64,000 nt of DNA, taken from contig CAZHTF010000005.1 in the NCBI GenBank assembly GCA_964535305.1, forward strand, positions 36,093 to 100,092, given 5' to 3'. Shown here in pieces: positions 17,768 through 24,983 of this stretch; within the stretch, counting starts at the first letter, position 1, and each line of letters begins with the position of its first letter. A model generated the notes under the pieces. The model was not told the origin of the DNA and did not search any database. It was given only the letters and a program-made list of their open reading frames with translations. The DNA is from CAZHTF01 sp964535305. Its GTDB lineage: Bacteria; Planctomycetota; Phycisphaerae; UBA1845; Fen-1342. The translations under genes and the position numbers were made by a program.

Positions 17768-18125
17768 GAAAGCAAACTCCAAAAGCCAAACCGCTGCAGG
17801 CAGAACCGCTGGCGCGCGAGCAGATTCGCTGGGAAGCCGTAGGTTCGGTCACAACCCGGGGGCGGTTTCTGGACACTGCGGCGTTCGCGCGAACATCCCC
17901 CGCGCGTCCAAAACCTAATGCAGTATAGCCGAGACGCTCGAAAACGCGAGCCAGTTGCCAAAGCGGCATCTGTTCGAAGCGGCGGCGGTCCGCAAGGCCG
18001 AGCATCGGGTGCGTTGATCGCAGCGGCGCGCTACCGCACGGGACGCCCTCTGACCGGCCACCTTTGAACGTCAAGACGTCCGAACGTACGGACCGGGCGG
18101 GGTGAGTCGCCGCGGGGTCGCGGCG
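17768..18125. other. Intergenic region upstream of rho
   Basis: 358 bp between rho and lexA, both on the minus strand. The only open frames are arginine- and serine-rich shadows. The region holds a possible -10 (TATACT, minus strand, 17922-17927) with no matching -35, a TTAGGT next to it, and near the lexA end an inverted repeat GTCCG/CGGAC around 18071-18086 without a T-tract. Nothing else recognised. Confidence 0.5.
17922..17927 (-). promoter_or_regulatory. Possible -10 element for rho
   Basis: TATACT on the minus strand, about 155 bp before the rho ATG. No good -35 lies 16-18 bp upstream, so the call is weak. It is followed at once by GCATTAGGT, which resembles part of the element over the recA and lexA promoters but in a different arrangement. 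Confidence 0.2.
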
Positions 18126-18758
18126 CTACATTTTCCGCAGCAGCCCGATCACGACCCCCTGCACCCGCACGCTCTGAACAATCAGCGCTTCGTAGGCCGG
18201 GTTTGAGGCCTGAAGGCGAACGCCGCCGGAGGTGCGGTAGATTCTTTTGAGAGTGGCCTCGCCGTCATCGAGCAGGGCGACGACCATTTCGCCGTCGCGG
18301 GCGGAGTCGCGGCGCTCGCAGATGACGTAGTCGCCGTCGCAAATGCTGTCGCCGATCATGCTATCGCCGCGGACGCGCAGCACGAACGTGTTGGGCCGTG
18401 ATGCAAAGATCTCCTCGAGATCGAGCGAGCGTTCGTCCTGCACGGCTTCAATCGGGCGGCCGGCTGCGATGGTGCCGACCAGCGGCAGGCGCGTGGGACG
18501 CTGATCGGGAAACGCGATATCCTCGCTAAGTCGCAAAGAGCGTGCCTTGTGTCGCGAACGACGCAGAAAGCCCTTCTTTTGCAGCGACGCGATGTGTTCG
18601 AACACGGTCACCTTGCTTACGCCGAAGTCGTCCGCCAACTCCTGCATCGTCGGCGCGTAGCCCTTCGCGTGCGTGAAGTCGCGGATGAACGTGAGCACGC
18701 GCAGCTGCTTGGGCGTAAGCGCCGCCGGCCGCTTCTTCGAGGGCCTTCGAGGCTGCAT
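18126..18758 (-). CDS. lexA: SOS repressor LexA
   Basis: A 210-residue LexA. The N-terminal winged helix (ALTPKQLRVLTFIRDFTHAKGYAPTMQELADDFGVSKVTVFEHIASLQKKGFL, seen in parts) begins at about residue 12. The cleavage site is likely in LPLVGTIAAGRPIE (Ala-Gly bond). The peptidase has the catalytic serine in RVRGDSMIGDSICDGD and the lysine in GEATLKRIYR. RecA filaments should trigger self-cleavage. ATG 18758 fits family length; the in-frame extension upstream to 19016 is arginine-rich and not LexA-like. A consensus promoter lies about 360 bp upstream, leaving an unusually long leader that holds another open frame. Confidence 0.96.
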   Translation of the reverse strand: MQPRRPSKKRPAALTPKQLRVLTFIRDFTHAKGYAPTMQELADDFGVSKVTVFEHIASLQKKGFLRRSRHKARSLRLSEDIAFPDQRPTRLPLVGTIAAGRPIEAVQDERSLDLEEIFASRPNTFVLRVRGDSMIGDSICDGDYVICERRDSARDGEMVVALLDDGEATLKRIYRTSGGVRLQASNPAYEALIVQSVRVQGVVIGLLRKM

Positions 18759-19056
18759 CGAACCACTCCTGCGCCAGAAAAGCGCTGAGAGAACCAAAGA
18801 GCACCGGCGGAAGCGCGGCACGCTTGCTTGCCGCCCGTGCGTAAGCATCCATCGCGTCCGCAACCGCCGCCGCACCGCCCGCAGCGCGCGCTTGTGGCGG
18901 AGCCAGCGAACGACGCAACTGCTCAACCCCATCGGCGGAAATCGCCCGCGCGGCGACATCCAGCGCACCGGGGCCGGCATCATCGAGCGCGGTGCAGAAA
19001 TCCCCACCTGGACCAATCAGGCACAACGCACTGCCAGCGGCCGCTCGGTTGGACAT
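18526..19056 (-). CDS. Possible leader gene overlapping lexA (uncertain)
   Basis: The first ATG with a good Shine-Dalgarno (GGAG, eight bases before) downstream of the lexA promoter is at 19056, not lexA itself. Its frame, different from lexA, stays open to 18526, giving 176 residues; 233 bp of this overlap lexA. The part before the lexA start looks coding: MSNRAAAGSALCLIGPGG, LDDAGPGALDVAARAISADGVEQLRRSL, VADAMDAYARAASKRAALPP, LFGSLSAFLAQEWFDAASKALEEAAG, seen in parts. The part inside lexA looks like shadow. It could be a leader protein translated before lexA, or a gene whose end is hidden by a frameshift. Family not recognised. Confidence 0.3.
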   Translation of the reverse strand: MSNRAAAGSALCLIGPGGDFCTALDDAGPGALDVAARAISADGVEQLRRSLAPPQARAAGGAAAVADAMDAYARAASKRAALPPVLFGSLSAFLAQEWFDAASKALEEAAGGAYAQAAARAHVHPRLHAREGLRADDAGVGGRLRRKQGDRVRTHRVAAKEGLSASFATQGTLFAT

Positions 19057-19207
19057 CACTTGCACTCCGTTGCATGGCGGCATTCGCCGCTCGCTGCGGC
19101 GATCCGACGTCCATGTATACGAATAATAACCTAACTTCAGTACGGTGTCAAGTGTTTTTTCGCGCCGCAGGCGATCCATACCCCCTAGCAGTGCGCGTGA
19201 ACAGCTG
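18759..19207. other. lexA leader and promoter region
   Basis: 449 bp between the lexA ATG and the end of the glycosyltransferase gene, both minus strand. From the distal side: the lexA promoter and candidate operator (19115-19151), then a leader of about 360 nt with the open frame starting at 19056. No terminator hairpin with a T-tract was seen after the glycosyltransferase gene. Confidence 0.6.
19115..19151 (-). promoter_or_regulatory. lexA promoter with candidate SOS operator
   Basis: On the minus strand: TTGACA (19151-19146), 17-bp spacer, TATTAT (19128-19123). A 21-bp element at 19135-19115 starts GTTAGGT, has TT.TT in the middle and ends GTATAC, like the one in the recA promoter. It covers the end of the spacer, the -10 and the likely start site, a position suited to repression. 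Autoregulation by LexA is inferred. Confidence 0.7.
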
Positions 19208-20488
19208 CTACCGGCCCAAGTTCTGGGGTGTGTCGATCGCCGGTTTGCCGCCGGATGTTAGGGTCTGTGCCCGGCTCGCTGCGGGCGGCGCGGTCGGAAA
19301 CGCTCCGCCGGCGTAGCTCGTCCCCCGCCAGGTGGTCGTCGTCCCGCCCCAGAGCCGCGTCATGGCATTCAGCGTCATCGCCAGGCAGAGCAACGCACCC
19401 AGCGGATACGTAAGCGCCCACCCTGGCGAAAGATATGTCAGTGGGTAGAACCGCAGCATCACCGACTGCTGCCCCAGAATCGCCACCAGCGCCGTCCCCA
19501 TCACCGGCAACATCCGCTCGCCCGCAATCGGCGCTGCGATCAGCGAGAAATAGGGCGAGAGGCTCATGAACACGAGCAGGCAACAACTGCCGATCAATCG
19601 CGGCAGCGTCCCGAAGCAGCCGTAGAAGATCCGGCTCCAGCCGCGCCAAATGGCCCTCAGCCCGGTGTACATGCGGACGCGATACAGATCGCCGCCACGA
19701 ATGACACCCAGCCGCACGCCGATCTGCTTGGCACGCCGGGCCAGGTGCATGTCTTCATTCAGCGTCGCCTTCACCGGCTCATGCCCGCCCAGCCGCTGAT
19801 ACGCACTGCGCGGCATCAGCATGAACGCCCCATTGGCGTACGCGATCGGCGAGCGCGGGTCATTGACCTTTGGCGGTGGAAACCAGAAGACCATCACCGC
19901 TCCGGCGACCGGCTGAACCACGCGTTCCCAGAAGCTGGCGGCCTCCAGCCGCGGCAAGACAGACAGAAACTCGACCTGTCGCTTTTGGGCGAAGCGCACG
20001 GCGGCGGCCAGGAGCATGCACGAGTCATACGTGCAATCCGCGTCGGTAAAACACAACCAGTCGCCACGGGCCGCCTGCACTCCGACGTGCATGGCGTGGT
20101 TCTTTCCAAACCAGCCTGCCGGCAGCGCGCGGATGTGCATTGTGGTGAGGCGCATGTCGCGGCTGGCCAGCCGGTCGAGAATTGGACCGGTTTGATCCGC
20201 GCTGCGGTCGTTGACCGCGATCACCTGCAGCGCCGGGTAATCCTGCGCCAGCAGACCCGAGACGCAGCGCTCGATGTTGTCCTGCTCGTCCTTGGCGGCG
20301 ACAAGGACGGTCAGGCTGGGCAGCTCGGCGGCGGGCGCGCCCGGCTGATCCGCCGAGAGCACCGGCTCGCGTCGGCCGCGATTCAGGTCGCCGTGCCGTC
20401 GCAGCCAGATGACGCCGATGAGCAGGTTGAACCAGCACCAGAGGCTGATGCTGCTGCCGTCGAAGAGTTCGCCAAACCAAACAGGCAA
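19208..20488 (-). CDS. Membrane glycosyltransferase, family 2 (HpnB/CrtQ-like)
   Basis: A 426-residue GT-A fold glycosyltransferase. An N-terminal membrane segment (LWCWFNLLIGVIWL) precedes the catalytic domain: SLTVLVAAKDEQDNIERCVSGLLAQDYPALQVIAVNDRSADQT (seen in parts), the phrase LPAGWFGKNHAMHVGVQAARGDWLCFTDADC with the DxD-type metal motif, the acceptor-site NEDMHLARRAK, and RGWSRIFYG in the QxxRW position. At least three C-terminal membrane spans follow. The GWxGKxxA pattern is shared with hopanoid-associated HpnB and carotenoid CrtQ glycosyltransferases; the true substrate is unknown. It starts at TTG 20488 with GGAG seven bases upstream. No hopanoid or carotenoid genes are nearby. Confidence 0.85.
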   Translation of the reverse strand: MPVWFGELFDGSSISLWCWFNLLIGVIWLRRHGDLNRGRREPVLSADQPGAPAAELPSLTVLVAAKDEQDNIERCVSGLLAQDYPALQVIAVNDRSADQTGPILDRLASRDMRLTTMHIRALPAGWFGKNHAMHVGVQAARGDWLCFTDADCTYDSCMLLAAAVRFAQKRQVEFLSVLPRLEAASFWERVVQPVAGAVMVFWFPPPKVNDPRSPIAYANGAFMLMPRSAYQRLGGHEPVKATLNEDMHLARRAKQIGVRLGVIRGGDLYRVRMYTGLRAIWRGWSRIFYGCFGTLPRLIGSCCLLVFMSLSPYFSLIAAPIAGERMLPVMGTALVAILGQQSVMLRFYPLTYLSPGWALTYPLGALLCLAMTLNAMTRLWGGTTTTWRGTSYAGGAFPTAPPAASRAQTLTSGGKPAIDTPQNLGR

Positions 20489-20613
20489 CGCCGCGCTCCG
20501 ACCCTGAGTGTTTGGTCAGCGTAGTGCACGCCAGCGCCCGCGGCAAATTTCCGGCACGGGTGTAGGGGGCGGTGGAGGCACGCGCTGTGCGGGCGATGAC
20601 AAAAACACCGCAC

Positions 20614-21051
20614 TCACGTCGATTGCTGTTCACGGTGGTCCCTGGCGATGAGCACCGAAAACCCTTCCTGTTCGAAATGATGGTCATGGGTAAGGATCTC
20701 GCGGATACCCTCGGCGTCCATCGCATTCATCGACGCGCAATCGGACAAGCTGTACGCCTTGTCGCGCCGCGCTTCGTATCGATTGAGCGCACGTAAGAAG
20801 GAATCACGAGTCTGCGGTAGCACCCGGATATTTGGATTCGCGAGAATCTTGCGCACCATTGCGACCGCCGCCTGTCGCAGCTCTGGCCCGCCGCGGCTCA
20901 TCCCAGTCAAGAATTCGCCCAGAACTTCGTCGGTCGTTACCAGCAGCGCCGTACCGAGTATTGCTCTGGCTTCTCTCGCCGCCTCGTGCCACTGGTCGCG
21001 GGGATTCGCAAGCGCAAGCCAGTAGTGCGTATCCGCGAAGACACTCTTCAT
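20614..21051 (-). CDS. PIN-domain ribonuclease toxin (VapC-like)
   Basis: A 145-residue PIN nuclease. The acidic residues expected at the metal site are visible: Asp7 in VFADTHYWLAL, Glu42/Glu46 in TTDEVLGEFL, Asp104 in SLSDCASMNAM and Asp123 in LTHDHHFEQEGF. In VapC toxins this site cuts tRNA or rRNA. The ATG overlaps the stop of the upstream 305-residue gene (ATGA), so the two are translationally coupled as in toxin-antitoxin operons. The pair lies in DNA visibly less GC-rich than its neighbours, consistent with lateral transfer. Confidence 0.85.
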   Translation of the reverse strand: MKSVFADTHYWLALANPRDQWHEAAREARAILGTALLVTTDEVLGEFLTGMSRGGPELRQAAVAMVRKILANPNIRVLPQTRDSFLRALNRYEARRDKAYSLSDCASMNAMDAEGIREILTHDHHFEQEGFSVLIARDHREQQST

Positions 21052-21965
21052 TGTTTCGGCGTGCCGTACAGGTAGTGGTCCAATTGGTCATTCAGGTCTG
21101 CCGGCAGCCGTTCCCACGCCCCTGCCGGGACGCCTGCCGCAATCTGTGCAATTTCGTCTTCGATTGTCGGGATGCCGGCGTTAAACTGCGGCTCGCCTGC
21201 CGGTTCCAGTTCAAGCGACGCTACTTCGACAAATCGGGTCGGCCTCCCTTGCGGCGAAATCTCTGCTCGTCCGCAGACCCGAATACGGACGGAGCGATGA
21301 TCCTTCAACGCCTGTGTGACGATGCCTTCTTGCGTCTCATCAAATGCAACGGATACGGGCGTTCTTGAGTCGGTCCACAGTTGAAACCGTCGCTGCCGAA
21401 CGTCGGCTTCCAGCACCTCGCCGGTGATTTCGAACGTGCTCGGGTACGGAGCTTCGGCAAACTCTCCCAGTCGTTCGCGAGTCCGTGCGTGCATTTTGGT
21501 CGGCCGGTTTCTCGCGGCCGGCTGGAATTCGACATACTCGTCCGGACCGAGCGACATCCCCCATTCCGCGTATACGGGGACAAGCTGTCTCGGGAATTGC
21601 TCGGGTAATGGGCGGCCGCTCTCGAGCGAGTCGAACACGTCGTATGCGAGTTCGATCGCCTTGTTCACTTCCTCCGGTTCAGGCACCCAAAGTTCGCCTT
21701 GCGGCGGGGTGTCCCTGAACACTTCGAGCGGGACCATCGCGCTGCCGTCTTCGATCCGGCGCAGGCAAAGGCGCGTACGCTCTTCGAAGCGCGCCGGCAG
21801 ACGCTCGCGGTCGGGATTCGCGGCGCGCCAAAGCGCTTTGGCGGTTTCCGCTACGATTCTCTGGAATTGGCAGAGCTCCGTGATTGCGGATAGGTCAAGA
21901 GCGTGGTCGCGAAACCGCTCGCCCATAAAACGAAGCTGCGTGACTTCTTTCCATTGACCGCTCAT
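21048..21965 (-). CDS. Large partner protein of the PIN toxin (putative antitoxin)
   Basis: A 305-residue protein encoded directly before, and overlapping, a PIN toxin gene; the position is that of an antitoxin but the size is about four times the usual. An alpha-helical N-terminal half (residues 1-170, with CQFQRIVAETAKALWRAANPDRERLPARFEER, seen in parts) is followed by a beta-rich stretch (FEITGEVLEADVRQRRFQLW, PVSVAFDETQEGIV, SVRIRVCGRAEI, FVEVASLELEP) that reads like an OB-type barrel. A short C-terminal tail (PTIEDEIAQIAAGVPAGAWERLP) could bind the toxin. No DNA-binding motif recognised. Two short palindromic ATCC..GGA sites occur about 45-110 bp upstream. Role as antitoxin is inferred from context. 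Confidence 0.6.
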   Translation of the reverse strand: MSGQWKEVTQLRFMGERFRDHALDLSAITELCQFQRIVAETAKALWRAANPDRERLPARFEERTRLCLRRIEDGSAMVPLEVFRDTPPQGELWVPEPEEVNKAIELAYDVFDSLESGRPLPEQFPRQLVPVYAEWGMSLGPDEYVEFQPAARNRPTKMHARTRERLGEFAEAPYPSTFEITGEVLEADVRQRRFQLWTDSRTPVSVAFDETQEGIVTQALKDHRSVRIRVCGRAEISPQGRPTRFVEVASLELEPAGEPQFNAGIPTIEDEIAQIAAGVPAGAWERLPADLNDQLDHYLYGTPKQ

Positions 21966-22229
21966 GATGAACGCTCCGACAGACAGTCGCCTATTCAGCT
22001 ATCGGCATCCGAGGATCTTTGCGATCGCCCCACTGAGTTTATACGTTACATCGTTCCACTGCCCGTCGCATCCTCGGAGCAGAAAGCCGAGTTTAGCGCG
22101 CGAAACGAGCCTGGCTTGCCTGGCGCTCGCGAGCGCTTCGCCGTCTGACGCAGCCATCCGCGCGGAACTGCGGGTCGATTCGTATTACACTCCGGCTGCG
22201 AGCGTTGTCGCTCGCGAAGGAAGCCCCGC

Positions 22230-23267
22230 ATGCGCAAACCTGTCGTACTCATTACCGGCGCCAACGGCGAGATCGGACACGGCCTGATCGAGCACCTGGG
22301 CAAGCAAGCTGGCGAGCAGGTGATCGCGCTCGACCTCAAGCCGCTCGATGAAAAGCTACGGGCCGCGTGCGTGGCCTGGCTGGTGGGCGACATTCTGGAT
22401 CAAAACCTGCTGCAGCGGCTGGTCAGCGAATACGAGATCCACGCGATCTATCACCTGGCCGCGTTGCTCAGCACGCGGGCCGAGTACACGCCCGACACGG
22501 CCCACCGCGTCAACGTTGAAGGCACGCTGAACTTACTCAAGCTCGCGCACGAGCAGGCCCGCTGGCACGGCACGCCCGTGAAATTCCTCTTTCCCAGCTC
22601 GATCGCGGTCTACGGCCTGCCGGATCGCGAGACGAAGGCCCGCAGCGGCCGCGTCAAGGAAACCGACTGGAATTTCCCGACCACGATGTATGGCTGCAAC
22701 AAGCTCTATTGCGAGCAGCTCGGGCGCTACTACTCGCTGCACTACCGCCAGCTCGCCGCGGAACGGCAATCCAGCGGCGTCGACTTCCGCGGCCTGCGCT
22801 TTCCGGGGCTGATCAGCGCGGTGACCATGCCGACCGGCGGAACCAGCGATTACGCGCCCGAGATGATTCACGCCGCCGCCGCCGGCCGCGCCTACGACTG
22901 TTTCGTCGACGCCGACGCGCGGCTGCCCTTCATGGCCATGCCGGATGCGATCGCGGCACTGGTTCGGCTCGCGGCGGCGCCGAGTGCGCGGCTCTTGCAG
23001 CGTTCGTACAACGTTGGCTCGTTCAGCGTCAGCGCACGCGAGGTGCGCGATCGGGTGCTGCGCGCCTTCCCCGCTGCACAGATCGGCTTCAAGGTTGACC
23101 CGGCCCGGGCGGCGATCGTCGACTCCTGGCCCGCGGACGTCGACGACTCCGCGGCCCGCCGCGATTGGGAATGGTCGCCGATGTACGACGCGCCGCGCGC
23201 GTTCGACGAGTATCTCATCCCGAATATCCGGAGATACTACGAATCGATCCACGCGAGCGAGCGGTAG
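22230..23267 (+). CDS. NAD-dependent epimerase/dehydrogenase (SDR-type L-threonine 3-dehydrogenase-like)
   Basis: A 345-residue extended short-chain dehydrogenase. The NAD-binding GxxGxxG is in VLITGANGEIGHGLIEHL at the N-terminus; the acidic DLKPLD follows, then GDILD, YHLAALLS, the catalytic serine region LFPSSIAVYG, and the YxxxK motif in TMYGCNKLYCE. The segment RGLRFPGLIS and a C-terminal substrate lobe follow. The layout matches SDR-type threonine dehydrogenases (threonine to 2-amino-3-oxobutyrate) more than sugar epimerases; substrate assignment is moderate. AAGGAAG precedes ATG 22230, and a 7-bp hairpin (GCGAGCG/CGCTCGC, 22198-22215) sits just before it. Convergent with yajC. Confidence 0.8.
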   Translation: MRKPVVLITGANGEIGHGLIEHLGKQAGEQVIALDLKPLDEKLRAACVAWLVGDILDQNLLQRLVSEYEIHAIYHLAALLSTRAEYTPDTAHRVNVEGTLNLLKLAHEQARWHGTPVKFLFPSSIAVYGLPDRETKARSGRVKETDWNFPTTMYGCNKLYCEQLGRYYSLHYRQLAAERQSSGVDFRGLRFPGLISAVTMPTGGTSDYAPEMIHAAAAGRAYDCFVDADARLPFMAMPDAIAALVRLAAAPSARLLQRSYNVGSFSVSAREVRDRVLRAFPAAQIGFKVDPARAAIVDSWPADVDDSAARRDWEWSPMYDAPRAFDEYLIPNIRRYYESIHASER

Positions 23268-23366
23268 CCGGCGCTGCTGCGGCGAACGCGCGGCGTCACA
23301 AGCCAATCGCGAGCAGTGCAGCGAACGCGTGGAGTCGCACGTGGCCGCGCCGCGTTGCGGTCGGCG

Positions 23367-23720
23367 CTATTTCTTGGGCGCGTCGGCCGGCGGGCTGTCG
23401 CGGTAGATCTCTTTCACCGCGCTGCGATTGAAGCGCAGCTTGACGTTGTTGGTCTCGTCCACTTTCAGCACCAGCTCCTGCTCGCGAATGTCCACCACCG
23501 TGCCGTAAATCCCGCCGATGGTCAGCACGCGGTCGCCGCGCTTGATCGAGTTGAGCATGTCCTCCTGTTTCTGCCTTTCGCGGCGCTGCCCGCGGAAGAG
23601 GAACCAGTAGAACACGACCAGCATCAGGATCAGCGGGAAGAGCGAACGCCAGAAGACGTCCATTCCGCCCACAGGTTGCGTGCTGCTGCTCTGGGCCAGG
23701 AGCCAGCCGATCTGCGTCAT
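23367..23720 (-). CDS. yajC: Preprotein translocase accessory subunit YajC
   Basis: A 117-residue single-span membrane protein. ATG 23720 overlaps the tgt stop (ATGA). An N-terminal periplasmic stretch is followed by the membrane segment LFPLILMLVVFYWFLF, then the YajC cytoplasmic domain with RRERQKQEDMLNSIKRGDRVLTIGGIYGTVVDI (seen in parts) and a strand LRFNRSAVKEIY. The tgt-yajC order is common in bacteria and normally leads to secD-secF; those genes are not downstream here because the operon ends 99 bp before the convergent dehydrogenase gene. Confidence 0.95.
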   Translation of the reverse strand: MTQIGWLLAQSSSTQPVGGMDVFWRSLFPLILMLVVFYWFLFRGQRRERQKQEDMLNSIKRGDRVLTIGGIYGTVVDIREQELVLKVDETNNVKLRFNRSAVKEIYRDSPPADAPKK

Positions 23721-24850
23721 TCTGCGTCCTCGTTCGCGCGGGCGGCCGGGCTCTGAAAAAAGGCGCGCCGCCAAGCCTCAAATGCGCCGTGTTCGATCTC
23801 GTCGCGCATGCGGCGCATCAGCGCCTGGTAATAGGCCAGATTATGAATCGAAACCAGCACGCCTCCAAGCACCTCGTCGTGCGTCAGCAAATGCCGCAGG
23901 TAGGCACGCGAGAAGCGCCCGCAGGTATAGCAATCGCACTGCGGATCCAGGCCGCACTCCGCGGCGCGATGCCGCGCGTTGCGCAGCCGCAGCACGCCCT
24001 CGCTCGTGAATGCGTAGCCCTTGCGGCCGTTGCGCGTCGGCAGCACGCAATCAAACTGGTCGATCCCGGCCGCGACCGCGCTGACCAAATCGATCGGCGT
24101 GCCCACGCCCATCAGATACCGCGGCTGTTCCAGCGGCATGCGCGGCGCGAAGTCCGACAGCAGCGCCCACATCTGCGGCGCTGGCTCGCCGACGGACAAG
24201 CCGCCCAGCGCGTAGCCGTCAAAACCGATCTCGACCAGCCGCGCCAGGCATTCGGCCCGCAGGCTTGCGTCCAGGCCACCTTGCACGATGCCGTAGAGCG
24301 CCTGGTCGCGGCGCTGATGGGCGGCCTTGCTGCGCGCCGCCCAGGCGATGGTGCGCTGCACGGCCTGCCGCAGGGTGGCGCCGTCGCTGGGCAGCGCGGG
24401 GCACTCGTCGAACGCCATGATGATGTCGGCCCCGATCTGGTTTTGCGCGGCGATCGAGGTCTCCGGTGTGAGCGTGATCAGCTCGCCGTCGATGTGCGAG
24501 CGGAATTGCACGCCGTCGTCGTCGAGTCGTCGCAGGTTTGCCAGTGAAAAGACCTGAAAGCCGCCGCTGTCCGTCAGCACCGGGCCGTCCCAGGCCATGA
24601 AGCGCTGCACACCGCCGAGCTGTGCGATCAATTCGGCCCGCGGGCGGAGCATCAGGTGATACGTGTTGGCCAGGACAATCTGCGCGCCGGTCTCGCGCAC
24701 CTGCTGGGGCGTCAGGCCTTTTACGGTTGCGCGCGTCCCGACCGGCATGAACGCGGGCGTATCGATCAGTCCGTGTGGCGTGTGGAGCCGCCCGCGACGC
24801 GCGTCGCCGGCGCGCTGCAGAACTTGGAATCTGAAGCCCTCGGCTTTCAC
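23717..24850 (-). CDS. tgt: tRNA-guanine transglycosylase
   Basis: A 377-residue enzyme that swaps G34 of GUN anticodons for the queuosine precursor preQ1. GTG 24850 gives the standard N-terminus (KAEGFRFQVLQRAGDARRGRL, seen in parts); an in-frame GTG at 24886 is possible. Motifs: catalytic Asp in LTDSGGFQVFSL, GIVQGGLDASLR, GGLSVGEP, the nucleophile region QFDCVLPTRNGRKGYAF, and the zinc site CDCYTCGRFSRAYLRHL with a downstream His in SIHNLAYY. All catalytic elements are present, so it should be active. A YhhQ-type permease at 46.5-47.3 kb may supply the precursor. Confidence 0.96.
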   Translation of the reverse strand: MKAEGFRFQVLQRAGDARRGRLHTPHGLIDTPAFMPVGTRATVKGLTPQQVRETGAQIVLANTYHLMLRPRAELIAQLGGVQRFMAWDGPVLTDSGGFQVFSLANLRRLDDDGVQFRSHIDGELITLTPETSIAAQNQIGADIIMAFDECPALPSDGATLRQAVQRTIAWAARSKAAHQRRDQALYGIVQGGLDASLRAECLARLVEIGFDGYALGGLSVGEPAPQMWALLSDFAPRMPLEQPRYLMGVGTPIDLVSAVAAGIDQFDCVLPTRNGRKGYAFTSEGVLRLRNARHRAAECGLDPQCDCYTCGRFSRAYLRHLLTHDEVLGGVLVSIHNLAYYQALMRRMRDEIEHGAFEAWRRAFFQSPAARANEDAE

Positions 24851-24983
24851 GAACAGCTCTGACGGGCAGAGGCGAACGCGGCCCACTCGGCGGCGCTTGC
24901 GCTGCGCAGCAGCGCGGCAGGTCGGCTGGTGCAGCGCGCGAACCGCGGAAGCCGCGCGACTGGACGTACGGGCCGGCCCGCGG

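Noticed and set aside
18758..19016. N-terminal extension of LexA to 19016
   Set aside because: Arginine-rich, no relation to LexA N-termini; family length fits ATG 18758.
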